Shown here: one piece after another, positions 22,607 through 33,843 of the stretch
How the letters are laid out: each line of letters starts with the position of its first letter
How positions within the stretch are numbered: position 1 is the stretch's first letter
Assembly: GCA_027924585.1 (NCBI GenBank)
Contig: BSBM01000047.1
Coordinates: 18,534,001-18,598,000 of the forward strand
Length of the DNA: 64,000 nucleotides
Direction of reading: 5' to 3'
From: Larix kaempferi
Lineage: Eukaryota > Streptophyta > Pinopsida > Pinales > Pinaceae
Position numbers and translations under genes: made by a program
The notes under the pieces: model-generated
The model's database searches: none
Seen by the model: only the letters and a program-made list of their open reading frames with translations
What the model was told of the DNA's origin: nothing

Positions 22607-23095
22607 GCAGCATGCAGATGAATTGACATCAACCCTATTGTGGATACAGATGAAATGCAGATGAACTCACATGAAATGCAGTTGCTTTTTTCACGTCCAC
22701 CTGTCGTCCAATCCACTTGTTGGACCGCTCTCCCGCAGCAGCGGTGTCCTTGTGTCTTCATATTTCTGCAATAGCATTTCTCTGGCTTGGCGATGCCTTC
22801 GATTCTTAGAACTATTAGGTCGTCGTCGTATGGCAGCGTGCAGATGAACTGACATCAACCCTATTGTGGCGTTACGCGTACAGCATACACATGAAATGCA
22901 GATGAACTCACTGGAATTAAAATCAATTGGATGAGCAGCCGTTGCTTTTTTCACGTCCACCTGTCGTCCAATCCACTTGTTGGACCGCTCTCCCGCAGCA
23001 GCGGTGTCCTTGTGTCTTCATATTCCTGCAATAGCGGATCTCTGGCTTAGCGATGCCTTCGATTCTTAGTACTATTAGGTCGTCGTCGTATGGCA
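22607..23095. repeat. Tandem duplication (~230/260 bp) upstream of the beta-expansin gene
   Basis: Two near-identical units. CAGATGAA-T/C-TGACATCAACC lies at 22615 and 22841; GTTGCTTTTTTCACGTCCAC at 22681 and 22941; CGTCGTCGTATGGCAGC near 22821 and 23081. The offset changes from 226 to 260 because unit 2 has ~34 extra bases after CCTATTGTGG. Unit 2 ends about 115 bp before the TATA box. Confidence 0.9.
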
Positions 23096-23211
23096 GCTGG
23101 CCAAAATATTCTGGTCCACTTCTGCACATCACGCAGTTTGAAAACCATGCAGCAACCAGTGCGTTACACTTTATCTCGATGCACCAAAGGTGCTTTACAG
23201 TTCGATTCTGC

Positions 23212-23218
23212 TATAAAA
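23212..23218 (+). promoter_or_regulatory. TATA box of the beta-expansin gene
   Basis: TATAAAA lies 67 bp before the first in-frame ATG (23279) and 94 bp before the second (23306), a normal distance for a plant core promoter with a short leader. Confidence 0.65.
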
Positions 23219-23278
23219 TGGGGCTATTCTTCAATTTCTGGCGAAGTGATTTCTTTCAACTAGTCTTAGCTTAAGCCT

Positions 23279-25016
23279 ATGCCATCTACTCCCATTTTAA
23301 AAAAAATGAGGAAGTTGAGACAAATTTCTTTAGCTTATTTCGTAGTAATGCTATGCTCTAAAGCTGCTGCTGCTGCTGCTCCAGATGTCCTTGGAAAACA
23401 CAAATTAGCAATACAGGAAACACATTGGAATCCAGCCACTGGTACATGGTTTGGCGATCCAAATGGAGATGGAAACGATGGTAAGGGCAAACATAGTATT
23501 TCTTTGACATGTAATATACATTATTTTTGTATGTAGCATGATTGCTCTACTTTGGAAATTTTTGTATGTAGTATTTATGTTTGGCTTTCTAATTACAGGC
23601 GGTGCATGCGGATATGGCAGCGACGTAAAACAGAAACCTTTCCAATCAAAAGTATCAGCAGGTAGTGCAGATCTGTTCAAAGAAGGAGGAGGCTGCGGAG
23701 CTTGCTATCAGGTATATATACTAAATTGGATAATAGATCTCCATCTTGACATTGATAAAAATAATAATAATTAGATCCTAAATTTTGTATGTCTGTGTAC
23801 GCAGATAAAATGCACAGATAATCTTTTGTGTTCAGCAAAGCCAGTGACTGTGGTGATTACTGATGAATGCCTTGGTGGCCCACCAATGTTGTCTAATGGC
23901 AACACACACTTTGATCTCAGCGGTACTGCCTTTGGCCATCTGGCTTCTGATCCTAATAGAGCTTCGCAGATGCGTAATGCTGGAGTTGTCTCACTTTTGT
24001 TCACACGGTATTTTTATTCTTATTTTTTAATCTTATAATTTGATTGATTTGAATCAAAATGAATGGAAAAATTTGTTCACACGGTATTTTTATTTTTATT
24101 TTTTAAACGGTATTTTTATTTTAATTTTTTAATCTTATAATTTGATTGATTTGAATCAAAATGAATGGAAAAATTAATTAATGTGAAGGATATCATTTTG
24201 ATTCGAGATAATAACAACTTCTCTTAGTTAACTCTCAGTAGCACGGTTGGTTCCACTGGCATGTGGCATGGTTGGTATCGAGGGATTTGGCGGTTTAAAA
24301 TTCGGGGTAGTGGGGTCGGTCCAAAACTCGGGGTAGTGGGGGTAGTCCAGTGTGGTATGGTTGGTATTGAGGGATCTTTTTGTTTGGCGGTTCAAAATTT
24401 GGGGTAGTGGGGTTGGGTTCAAAACTCTGGGTAGTGGGGGAATGGGCGAAGAGAAAAAAAAAATCCAATCAAAATTCTGGGTAGTGGGGGAGTGGGAGAG
24501 TGGGAGAAGACACAAAAAAATCCAATCATGTTAATGTATTTTGGGTGATTTTGGAACAACATCAACTGCTTGTTATTTGTTATGTTACACAGGACACCTT
24601 GCGAATATCCAGGGCAGAAGATTCACTTCCAAATCAACGAAGGCTCCAATCCTTATTGGTTTGCATTCCTTGTTGAATACGAGGATGGAGATGGCGATCT
24701 TGGAGCAGTGTCCCTGAAGCAAGTACGTAGATCCCGTGTTCTTAAATTGTGAAATGTCTTAATGTATCAAAAGCATGCAGTGGATTATAGTTTCTGTTGT
24801 TGTTCTTGTTGTGTGCAGGCAAACTCTAATTTATGGCAAGCAATGCAGAAAAATTCGGGTGCAGATTGGTATTTGAGTGGCAGCCAACCTTCACTAGCTC
24901 CGTTCTCTATTCGGTTGACTACTCTCTCAACTCGAAAAACTCTCACAACAGTTAATGTCATTCCCCGGAATTGGCAACCCGGTGCCACCTACAGATCAAT
25001 TGTGAACTTTGACTAA
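23279..25016 (+). CDS. Beta-expansin (EXPB family), five exons
   Basis: A secreted, non-hydrolytic wall-loosening protein acting on the matrix of the cell wall. Exons by GT-AG rule and reading frame: 23279-23480, 23599-23711, 23805-24007, 24593-24722, 24819-25016 (introns 118, 93, 585 and 96 bp). Product 281 aa from 23279, or 272 aa from the ATG at 23306, which has the better context (A at -3). Either start gives a signal peptide (hydrophobic [11 protein letters not shown], then an alanine run). Domain 1 (double-psi barrel) shows [36 protein letters not shown] and the family HFD motif in [11 protein letters not shown]. Domain 2 (CBM63-like) shows [25 protein letters not shown] and [17 protein letters not shown], typical of EXPB. 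The TWYG motif reads TWFG. No stops or frameshifts, so it looks functional. EXPB is favoured over alpha-expansin by the HFDLSG and YRSIV motifs. Confidence 0.93.
24001..24180 (+). repeat. Tandem duplication inside expansin intron 3
   Basis: TTCACACGGTATTTTTATT, followed by TTTTTTAATCTTATAATTTG and GATTTGAATCAAAATG, occurs twice (from 24000 and from 24074). The first copy includes the exon 3 end and its splice donor, so the second copy carries a duplicate CGGTATTT donor. Confidence 0.8.
24255..24505 (+). repeat. G-rich minisatellite in expansin intron 3
   Basis: GGGTAGTGGGG occurs about five times, alternating with TTCAAAACT/ATT-type spacers. The G-run strand is the transcribed-sense strand. 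Confidence 0.8.
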
Positions 25017-26753
25017 CCATATCGGGTGACCTATTTTCTGTAGCTTTCATAGAAATATTCCAGAGGACCGATAATCTTGCAAATTAGGACGAAATATGTA
25101 TTAGTCTCTAAACTAAAATGTTTGCTTGTGACGGTTATATGTAGGACGAATAGCTAGCGAGGGTTGTATTACTTTTGAACTTCATGCAGATCTATATTTG
25201 TGGGATTTTGGCTCTCTTCTTTTGTTTCCGGGTTAGCTGCTTCAGAGATTTAACAGCTGATCCCTTTTTGTATCTCCACTTAACTGGAGGTATGCAGCTT
25301 TAGTTTATTTTTATTTATTTTTAGCTTTTTGTTTACCATCTACTATAGTATCCTTGTGCTTGGGATTGGATCATAGACCTTGGATTTATGGATTACCAGT
25401 GGGGGTTGGGTTATGGAGGCTATATCCATCTTGTATATGGTTGGATTTGGCTTTCTCTTGAGGATCTTCGGTATATGAAGAGATTGTAATACTTTGACAG
25501 TTTTTTAATACTATAACAGTATAGAGCTTTTCTGTGTCAAAAAAATGTATGAATAGCAACTATTAGTACATACACCAATATTTAAATGCCATTTAAAAAA
25601 AAAAAAGTGGATTTAAATGGTCTTTTAAAAAAGACAAAAACTATTAGTATATTTTCAATGTATGCTCAAAAGATATCAAATTATATGCAAATGATCTCTA
25701 ATAGTTTGTAAATATCATTTTCAATTTGTAAGTATAAATTTTTAACATGTGAAAATTCATAGATATGCATTTTATTTAACTTAGTAGTTTGAGTAATCTA
25801 CATTACTACTATGAAATATACCCTATACTATATAATGTTTCAATTTTGATTTTTGATATGTTGTAGAAAATGCCCACAATAACATCCCAAATAACCACTA
25901 ATAATAACATCCAAGTAACATGTAAGATCCCAAGTAACAACTTAGGATGTCCAAGAAAGTATCCACGTTAATGTCTTAATAAGACTTTTTACTCCTCGTC
26001 GCTCTTGCATCCGTCAAATGTCCTATGACTTTTTACTAAATGTACCTTTTGCAATCGTAAACTTATGAATTAATGTAACCTGAAATTAATTCACAAATTC
26101 TAATGTGAATTCATTTTTATTTTTTATAATTATTTCTTGCAGGAATATATAATCAATGGTTAGTAAAATTTTATTGATTTTTATTACTTTCTTTTTTATA
26201 ATATTTTTTATAAGGTTTTTACATAATTTTTTTCTAAAAGTTTTGCAAAATTAATTTTTAAATCCAAAATTTATAAAAATGCCAGATATTTGTAAAAAAA
26301 CATAAAGATAACAAAGTTAATGACAAAAAACATCCCAGCTTTAGGTTACAACAATAACACGAGTGTGGTGGCGACTACTTATATAAGGGAAATGCACCTC
26401 TAAACAATAAGTTCACGGGCACGATGGCACACAAGGCACTTAAGTTCTTCCCCTAAAATGTAGGGTTAAGACACAAGCAATAGCTTTACAGCATGTAAAT
26501 GGTGTGAGAGAAAGATTGTATTTGATTCTAGATTGTCCAAGCTCTATTAAGGCTACTTGATGCAAACTCGGCTCGAGTGAAGGTAATCACTTGCATCTAA
26601 CCAAGATTCTCTCAGGTCTTCTCCTAAAAGATTAAGAAAAATGATTGTCGAAGAAATTTAAATATCAAATATGTTTTGCACATAGTTTTTTTGGGGATAA
26701 TATTCATATATTCCCATTGAATAAAAAATGTTTTGATAGAAAAAGTATATTCC
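25017..26753. other. Expansin 3' region and AT-rich intergenic DNA
   Basis: Holds the 3' untranslated region of the expansin gene (extent not determinable here) and AT-rich intergenic sequence. I found no convincing coding region, RNA gene or transposon terminus. Confidence 0.5.
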
Positions 26754-26980
26754 GAGTGAGTATCAAGTATTCAATTTTTTGAGTGAAGTGCATGGATTTT
26801 ATGAATATATACAATATAGGCAATCTGTTTCTGAATGAAGGTATTTTGAAATTTTGATTTATAGCCAATTGGTCTCTCTTAAAAAAATTGAATTGATTTT
26901 GTTGAGTTTTTAATTCAAACATGGGCATTGATCTACATCTAGTTGGCTCGTTGAGTGCTCGATGTTATTTGCTACTGTGG
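26754..26980. repeat. Tandem repeat unit A, left part (split by insertion)
   Basis: From GTGAGTATCAAGTATTC to TATTTGCTACTGTG this matches 30672-30885 of unit B. Homology breaks exactly where TGTAACATCT begins at 26981. Confidence 0.8.
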
Positions 26981-27401
26981 TGTAACATCTCTACAATTTC
27001 ACCCCTAGTGTTATTATTTTTGTAAATGTAATTATAAATTGTGTAAACGGCCTTGGTGAGGAGCTCAAGGCCAAGGCCTCACTAGTGGACCTCCAGCTAG
27101 TGTTATGTTTATAAGTCTTAGTTTAAGCCTAGAAGATTAAAGAATGGTAATGCGACTAAACGATAAGTAACAAAACCCACCTATAAGAAAAGATAATGAC
27201 TAGGGAGCCATGTGTTGGTTGACCATATCATGACTCATCATATTGAATTATGAAGGGTGGAGATATAAGTTTGTTCTAGTAGGATTATTATTCACCTTAA
27301 ATATCTAGCTAAGATCTACTATTGCCTAAGTATTCTAATCCTATTATGATTAAGCCATAAAGATGGATTATATATATATATATATATATATAATGGTGGA
27401 T

Positions 27402-27440
<39 letters not shown>

Positions 27441-30304
27441 GAGGTCATTATTAATGGATATGATATATATATTTAAATGTGTGTACTGTATAAAGTTATG
27501 AAAGATAAATAAATAGTTGTGATAACTATTTGGATACCATCTATATATATGTATGACTCATATAAATATTATAAAAGGTAGATAAATGGTAATGATCGAC
27601 TTTTTTACCTATGATCGAATTTGTTCCATTTATTTTGATGGCGACTGTCTTCCACGTCGAGCTCGAAGTAGTGGGGATGAGTGGGAGGATGGTAAACGTG
27701 GAAAGGGAGAAACGAAAAGTGTTATGGTAGGTTGCAGAAAGGTAAGAGGGAAATTCCAAACTGAAAGTAGTGGGGGATATAGCAAATCGCGGTAGTGGTT
27801 CCTGAGGTTATGGTTGTATGTTTGTTAAAAAGGGAGAGGGCGATTCCTGAGGGGAGATCGACCCAGGCCAGATGGCTTCTTCTTTTTATAAAATTTTTCG
27901 TTGCAGCATGAGGGAGTTACTACCACCTCGATTATCTATGACCAACGAAGAAAGCATTCTGTGTTGGTGGGAGACTTTAGTTAGAGGAATGGCCTGTTTC
28001 CCGATATCCTCTTTTGCATGATGGAGAGCTATTCAGGATATCCCGACGTGAGGAAAAAGAGGACCGTGATGTTTCCTCTCGGTACCAAGTCGAGGGAAAA
28101 CCTCAGTGCGTCGAGCTCATGTGTTATATTAAGGTGGGAATACTCTTACCTAGGGAGGAGTTAGATCTTAGTGGGGGGATCAAACAAAAATGGTGAATCG
28201 TTCCTGAAAAATGATTTTTGTCCGCTACTACTTCCTGCTCTTTGGAAGACAGATTTCATCACCGTGTGTTCTTCCACGGAGGGAAGAAAAAGGAATGTGA
28301 TTCCTCATGATGATGGCACCTCTGCATAAATAGGGTCATCCATGTATAAAGATCTCGGCGTTGATGGAAGGTGCGATATCGATAAAGGAGTTCATTGTTG
28401 CACTCAAACGTATTAACGATAAGTATCAACAAACTGTTACCTCAGTTACTTTCGAATATGCGTTTCTGGTCGATAAGTATATTTCATTTTTAATATGTTT
28501 TATATCACTAGTTGGTAAAGGCTACCGGGTTATTTTTGTACCAACGCGTTTTACCCCCCCAAAAAACTCCCAGAGCTGATCTTGGTATCGATTTTACCAA
28601 TTTGATCTCCAGATCCTGTTATATACATTGTTGGTCATCGATCCATATTTTAGACTTCTGTCCGCCAGCGTATATCCTCTCTCAATAAATGATGTTTCTC
28701 TGTTTTAGATTATGAGCGTTGATCCCGTTTTAGATCCTTGTTTTCTCTTATCATTAAGCAACTCTTGTATTGCTTCTGATTTTGGTGACCCGCTTCTGGT
28801 AATGTGTCTATGTTATGTTTCCTGAAAGTCGTTTAAAAAGGTTGGGCGATCCCCTTGTGGAATAATTGACCCACATTCTTACCTCTTATTTTAATTTGAC
28901 TGTAGTCCAAACCATGTTTATAATTTCGGTTAGCAGAGTCTGGACTCGGCTTCTTGAATCTAGGCCCAACGCGTATTTTATTTTCGAGATATTCAGTTTT
29001 ATATTTATTTTTGCTATAATTCCTTTCTGCCACAAAGCGTAACTTTGTTGTCACTATCATAAAAATGTAGGATATTGGTTTTTGTTTTCATTAAGTTGCC
29101 GTGACAGTGTAGATTCCTGTAATGCTGCAATCCTTATACTTTGTATACTACCTTCAGGGATCTCTACTCAGGATCCTTGTAACTTATTCTAAACTATAAT
29201 TGAAAAGGGATAGTTCACGCAGTTAAAACCCGAGACAAACTCTAGTTAAATAGTTTATAGATGGTATAGCCGAGCATCACTTCAAGGGTTATGGTATATA
29301 TTTTTATGTGAGGACTTTTGGTTATAATACTCTAGTATTTAGGGTTTTATTTGAGTAGGACTATACATTATCTAAATTAGAAATATCCAGAGTGGATTAT
29401 AGACCTCTGTTTTATTACTGATACAATTGATGTAAGCATTAAACATCTCTAATAAACTATGTTGATAACATAGACGTAAAGTGCGACCATGGAGTCGGAC
29501 GATGTAACTTTATGTTGAAAGAAATAATATATGATCCAACGTTTTGTGGACGTAGCCCTAGATAGGGTGAACCACTTTAAAAAGTATCTTGCTGATGTGT
29601 TTTCCTCACGTGTCCCTTATGTATTTATGTTGGTTATTTTAGAATTAGATGCATGTATATTTGATTCCTTGATATTGTGTCGATGTATCTCATCTTCTTT
29701 TGGTCTCCTATGTGTGGCTTACCATGGTGAATGAAATCGTGATTTGGAATATGAGCTTTCACATATATATATATATATATATTGATCAGTTTGTATTGTT
29801 GGAAAGAACATAGAGTAAAAGGTAATGTATATAATTATCCTAAGTGAATTTAGATAATGTTGTCGATATGAAAGATGTTACATAAAGAGACCATGTTTAT
29901 ATTAGTAATGATGAATGATATTCCATCATGAGTTAAGATAAAAGTTGCATGAAGTGTTTGGTCTTATAAACTGTTTGGTCTTATAAACTGTTGCATGAAG
30001 TGTTTGGTCTTATAAACTGTTCAGTGTTGCATGATGGCTTATGTTGAAAATCAAATACATTTGTATTTAAGTTCTTCAATTATGTAAATATTTAATGTAA
30101 GTGTATAAGTACCTATATATATATTTAGGATGTTAAATTATGAAGGATGTAGGGAATATTGTGAAATGTATATCTATAAGAATGAAAATGAAGTATAAGG
30201 AAAAATGGTACTTTGCATTTTTAGGAACCATAGAAAATTTGAAAAATTCCTGAAAATTTCACCAAAATATAAATTTCAAATTTTGGGTACATGACAAGTC
30301 TCTC
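26981..30304. mobile_element. ~3.3-kb LTR-like insertion (possible solo LTR) splitting repeat unit A
   Basis: Begins TGTAACATCTC at the point where unit A homology is lost. Homology to unit B resumes at about 30305 (TTGGGACAACGTTCTTTA). The start resembles plant Gypsy LTRs, and GTACATGACA at 30287-30296 is a plausible terminus. An alternative edge is AGATGTTACA at 29873-29882, the exact reverse complement of the first 10 bases. No target-site duplication could be matched to either edge, and no retrotransposon protein was found inside. Contains (AT)n runs at 27370-27440 and 29762-29780 and GTAGTGGGG motifs near 27667 and 27766. Confidence 0.55.
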
Positions 30305-30668
30305 CTTGGGACAACGTTCTTTACAACAGCAGGATACCTTTGCCAGAATGCAAAGGCTTGTATGCAATAATTTTCTTCCTCTCTATGATTTTCTCATCTA
30401 TGAATTTATATGCGCGGAGATTACATATGCAATAATTGCATTATTATCTGTTAGTTGATTATGGATGCTCAGATTGATGGCATAGTCAGAATATTTGGCA
30501 TTGTTTTTAAGCATATGGATTGTAACCGTTCCATTAATCCGAGTAGAATTATTTTCAAAGTTGCGGCTTCAATCCGAGGTAATATTTCTTCCAATCCAAT
30601 TTTGAATTAATCACGAGGGAAATGGATGCATGCTACATTAGTTTATACAATAGTAGACTCGAAGCTAC
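30305..30668. repeat. Tandem repeat unit A, right part
   Basis: Matches 30890-31255. Shared landmarks are ACAGCA-GGATACC, a GAGATTACATATG block, GATGCTCAGATTGATGGCAT, AGCATATGGATTGTAA and TTTATACAATAGTAGA. Confidence 0.85.
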
Positions 30669-30671
30669 CCG

Positions 30672-31255
30672 GTGAGTATCAAGTATTCAATTTTTTGAGT
30701 GGTGTGCACGGATTTTATGAATACATACAATGTGGCCCATTTATTTCTAAATGAAAGTATTTTGAAATTTTGATTTACATCCAATTGATTTCTCTTAAAA
30801 AAATTTGAATTTATTTTGTTCAGTTTTTAATTCAAACATTGGCACTGATCTACATTTAGCTTTTAAATTCTTTTGTATTTGCTACTATGTTTTTGGGCCA
30901 GCATTCTTTAAAACAGCATGATACCTTAGCTAGAATGCAAATCCCTGCATTGTAAGTGTCATTTCTTCTATAATTTTCTCATTTATGAATTTATTTGGGC
31001 AGAGATTACATATGAAAGAATTGCATTATTATGTGTTAGTTGATTCTAGATGCTCAGATTGATGGCATGGGAAGGATATTTGGCATTTTTTTTAAAGCAT
31101 ATGGATTGTAATTGTGCCATTAATTTGAGTGAATTATTTTCAAAATTGCGACTTCAATCCAATGTACAATCCAACGTAGGTTTTCTTCCAATCCACTTTT
31201 GAATTAATCATGAGGGCAATGGACAAATGCTAAAATAGTTTATACAATAGTAGAT
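30672..31255. repeat. Tandem repeat unit B (uninterrupted, ~585 bp)
   Basis: An intact copy of the unit represented in two pieces by 26754-26980 and 30305-30668. It abuts unit A head to tail at about 30670. Confidence 0.85.
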
Positions 31256-33116
31256 CACATATCACAGAGATCAGGTGATTCCATAATAGTTTATAAATGA
31301 TTCACAGAGGATCTGTGATTAAGTGCATTTTCCATGAAGATCACATGCCTAGTGGGAAATATGTAATGGAAAGCCACACAGATATAAGTGGAAGCCATGT
31401 CTTTGCCACACTGGCGCTCTCATCAGTGCAATGATGGCACATTTGGGCCACATCAAACAAAAGATTGTCAAAATAAATCGAAGGTGGAGCAGTGAGTATA
31501 TATTGAAGGCCGCCCACCAAACTGCACTGTATTCATGAAGGAAGCATGTGATACACTAGGATGATGGTGCTCCACGACACGTTTTGGCGTGAGTTTTCAG
31601 AGCCCTAAGGGATATAGCAGGCGGGGAAATTTCACAACTCCATTCGGATGGCTTTTCACAACAAACGATATCTCATCACGCCATAACACTTAACACAATA
31701 ATTCGTTGGTTTGAGCACTGAAGCTCCAATCCCATTTCAGAGGTCTAAATATTAAGGCATAAATGCTTTTTGCCAATTTAAAAATTATATTGTCGACTCT
31801 TTGCTTACTCTCAGCTATCTCTATGGCAGGGAATTTCTCGCAAATACAACTTTTTCACTTGTTATTACGAGGATAGGCTTATTATTTCAACTTTGGGGTG
31901 GAGGTGACGTTAATGAATTTTTATCTTTAAAAAATTGGGCTGCTATATTTTATTGATCATGGAATATTGTCGTACACAGAAATCAAGAGTTTAAATTTAA
32001 CAAATTAACTCATATGCAACTTTTTTTTTAATTACATGTAATGTTTATTATCAAGAATTCAAAAAATTAAACTTCATTCTCTTTTTCGAGCGCTCCACTC
32101 TCCTCTTCTAACGCTCCACTGTTACATTGCGCATTTCAATTGCCCCATTTTGTCCATTTTTTAAGGTGCCTCCTATGGATCCTCCACTACGAGGAAGTGC
32201 ATGTACACTTGGAAATACAATTGATTCAATATGACTTCCACGTTTCCATACTCTGTTGCATCTACATTCGCAGCTGTTCCACTCTCCATGCTTCTTAAAT
32301 GCTTCACTTTATTTGTTCCCAATCGTTTCATTTTAAATGAATACATGGAGCAATTACACCGATTAGGTCTTCTTTAAATCAGTGCTGTTCATTTTCAAAT
32401 TGCATACAACAGAGTCACAGAATGCTATGGAGTTATCACAAACTCACCAGAGGTTAAACCAGAAACCTGTTTAGGGGAACGTGTAAGGAAACTCACAAGA
32501 GGACACGGTGGATTTATCACAGATGAAGGCTAGGTGACGGTGATTGGAATGGTGCATGGTTTGCTGGATGGATAGGTCTATGAGCGATGTGATTTTTAAA
32601 TAGCAGTGTTCGTCCAGTTGTTGTTCATTGTTTTCGTCCTCTTGTTATTTATTGTTAACTATTGTTCTTCCCATGCCCAATTGTTCGGTGTGTTTATTGG
32701 CTATTCGAAGTGTTTATTTATTTATTGTGTTTATGGATTGTTTGTTTATTGTCTATTCAGGTTGTGTTTATTCATGGTCGTTTCTCCATATCACCGTTTC
32801 GATTTTCAAAGGTTGTGTTATGGTGATTTGTGGCTAAAATGGATATAATACTCAATTGGGTTTGCTCTCCCCACATTCCAATGCCTAATCTTATTCTTTG
32901 ATTCATAAACCAATTTTTTTATCTCTGGGCATGGCGCGTATCTAAACAATGGACGAGCTCTAAACATTCTGTGGTTTAATCGCACTGATAGCACTTATGT
33001 GGTTTGATAATGCCCATGTTGGTCATAAATTTTATGTTACAGAAAAGGTTTACTGTGATAAATGTGCTCCTAAATTCCCCGCCAATATTTGTTTCCCTTG
33101 AGGGGAGGCAAGGGGG
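31256..33116. other. Unassigned sequence, possibly Copia interior
   Basis: About 1.9 kb with no convincing coding region. It lies upstream of a polypurine-like stretch and putative LTR start, so it could be decayed internal retrotransposon sequence, but no pol motif was recognised. Small ORFs at 32606-32848 are low-complexity T-rich artefacts. Confidence 0.4.
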
Positions 33117-33843
33117 TGTTGCATTAACTCAAAGCAACACACTCAGATTTTCAAACTCAGAAATTTCACCTACAGCTCATTGTAATCTTCAGCACAGTCA
33201 GAGCTGACTGTTTTAGCTAACAGTCATCTACATGACTGTTATAGCTAAGTTCCAGGTGAGTTGCAACTTACTGTTATAGCTAACAACAATCTACACCACA
33301 GTCGCAGCTAACTGTAACAGCTGACTATTTCACACAATAGTAACCTACAGGACTGTTTCAGCTAACATTAAACTACACGACTGTTTCAGCTAACAGTAAA
33401 CTACATGACTGTTACAGCTGAGTGTATCAGCTATGTTTTGATAACCCCTATGTTCATAACACTTGAATAATACCATGTTTCAACAATCAAACACATCATA
33501 AACACAATTCTTCACCCTTGCTACAACAAAAACAACTACAGAATAATTATGAGTTTACAAACTCAAATAACAGAGTGTAACAAAAATAAACACACACAAA
33601 AACAATTTTGGGTTTAGCATCAACTGAACATTGTATTCCACTCTATTTCTTCCATTTCTCTCTATCTCACAAAACACAGATTACATCGATATTTATACAC
33701 CATGCGATCAGTCGGTCATTTAATTAGCTTGACCTTTCACAAATTGGCTCTTCAAAATATAATGAATGATCTTCCCTTTCATGTATTGTAACAGGAACAC
33801 TGGAAGCCCCTTCAATCTTTGATAGGCTGCAACAGAGATGGAT
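33117..33843 (+). mobile_element. Putative Copia 3' LTR, left part (interrupted)
   Basis: A purine stretch GAGGGGAGG-C-AAGGGGG (33100-33116) precedes TGTTG at 33117, like a polypurine tract and LTR start. The sequence holds tandem GCTAACAGT-A/C-ACTACATGACTGTT units (33200-33420). It is split at 33843 by the Gypsy element and resumes at 47061. Confidence 0.5.
33839..33843. repeat. Gypsy target-site duplication, left copy
   Basis: TGGAT abuts the LTR start at 33844 and is identical to 47056-47060. Confidence 0.9.

Noticed and set aside
32606-32848. 80-codon hydrophobic ORF
   Set aside because: T-rich repeated GTTTATTG text with an alternative start and no homology I recognise. It overlaps another frame of similar quality.
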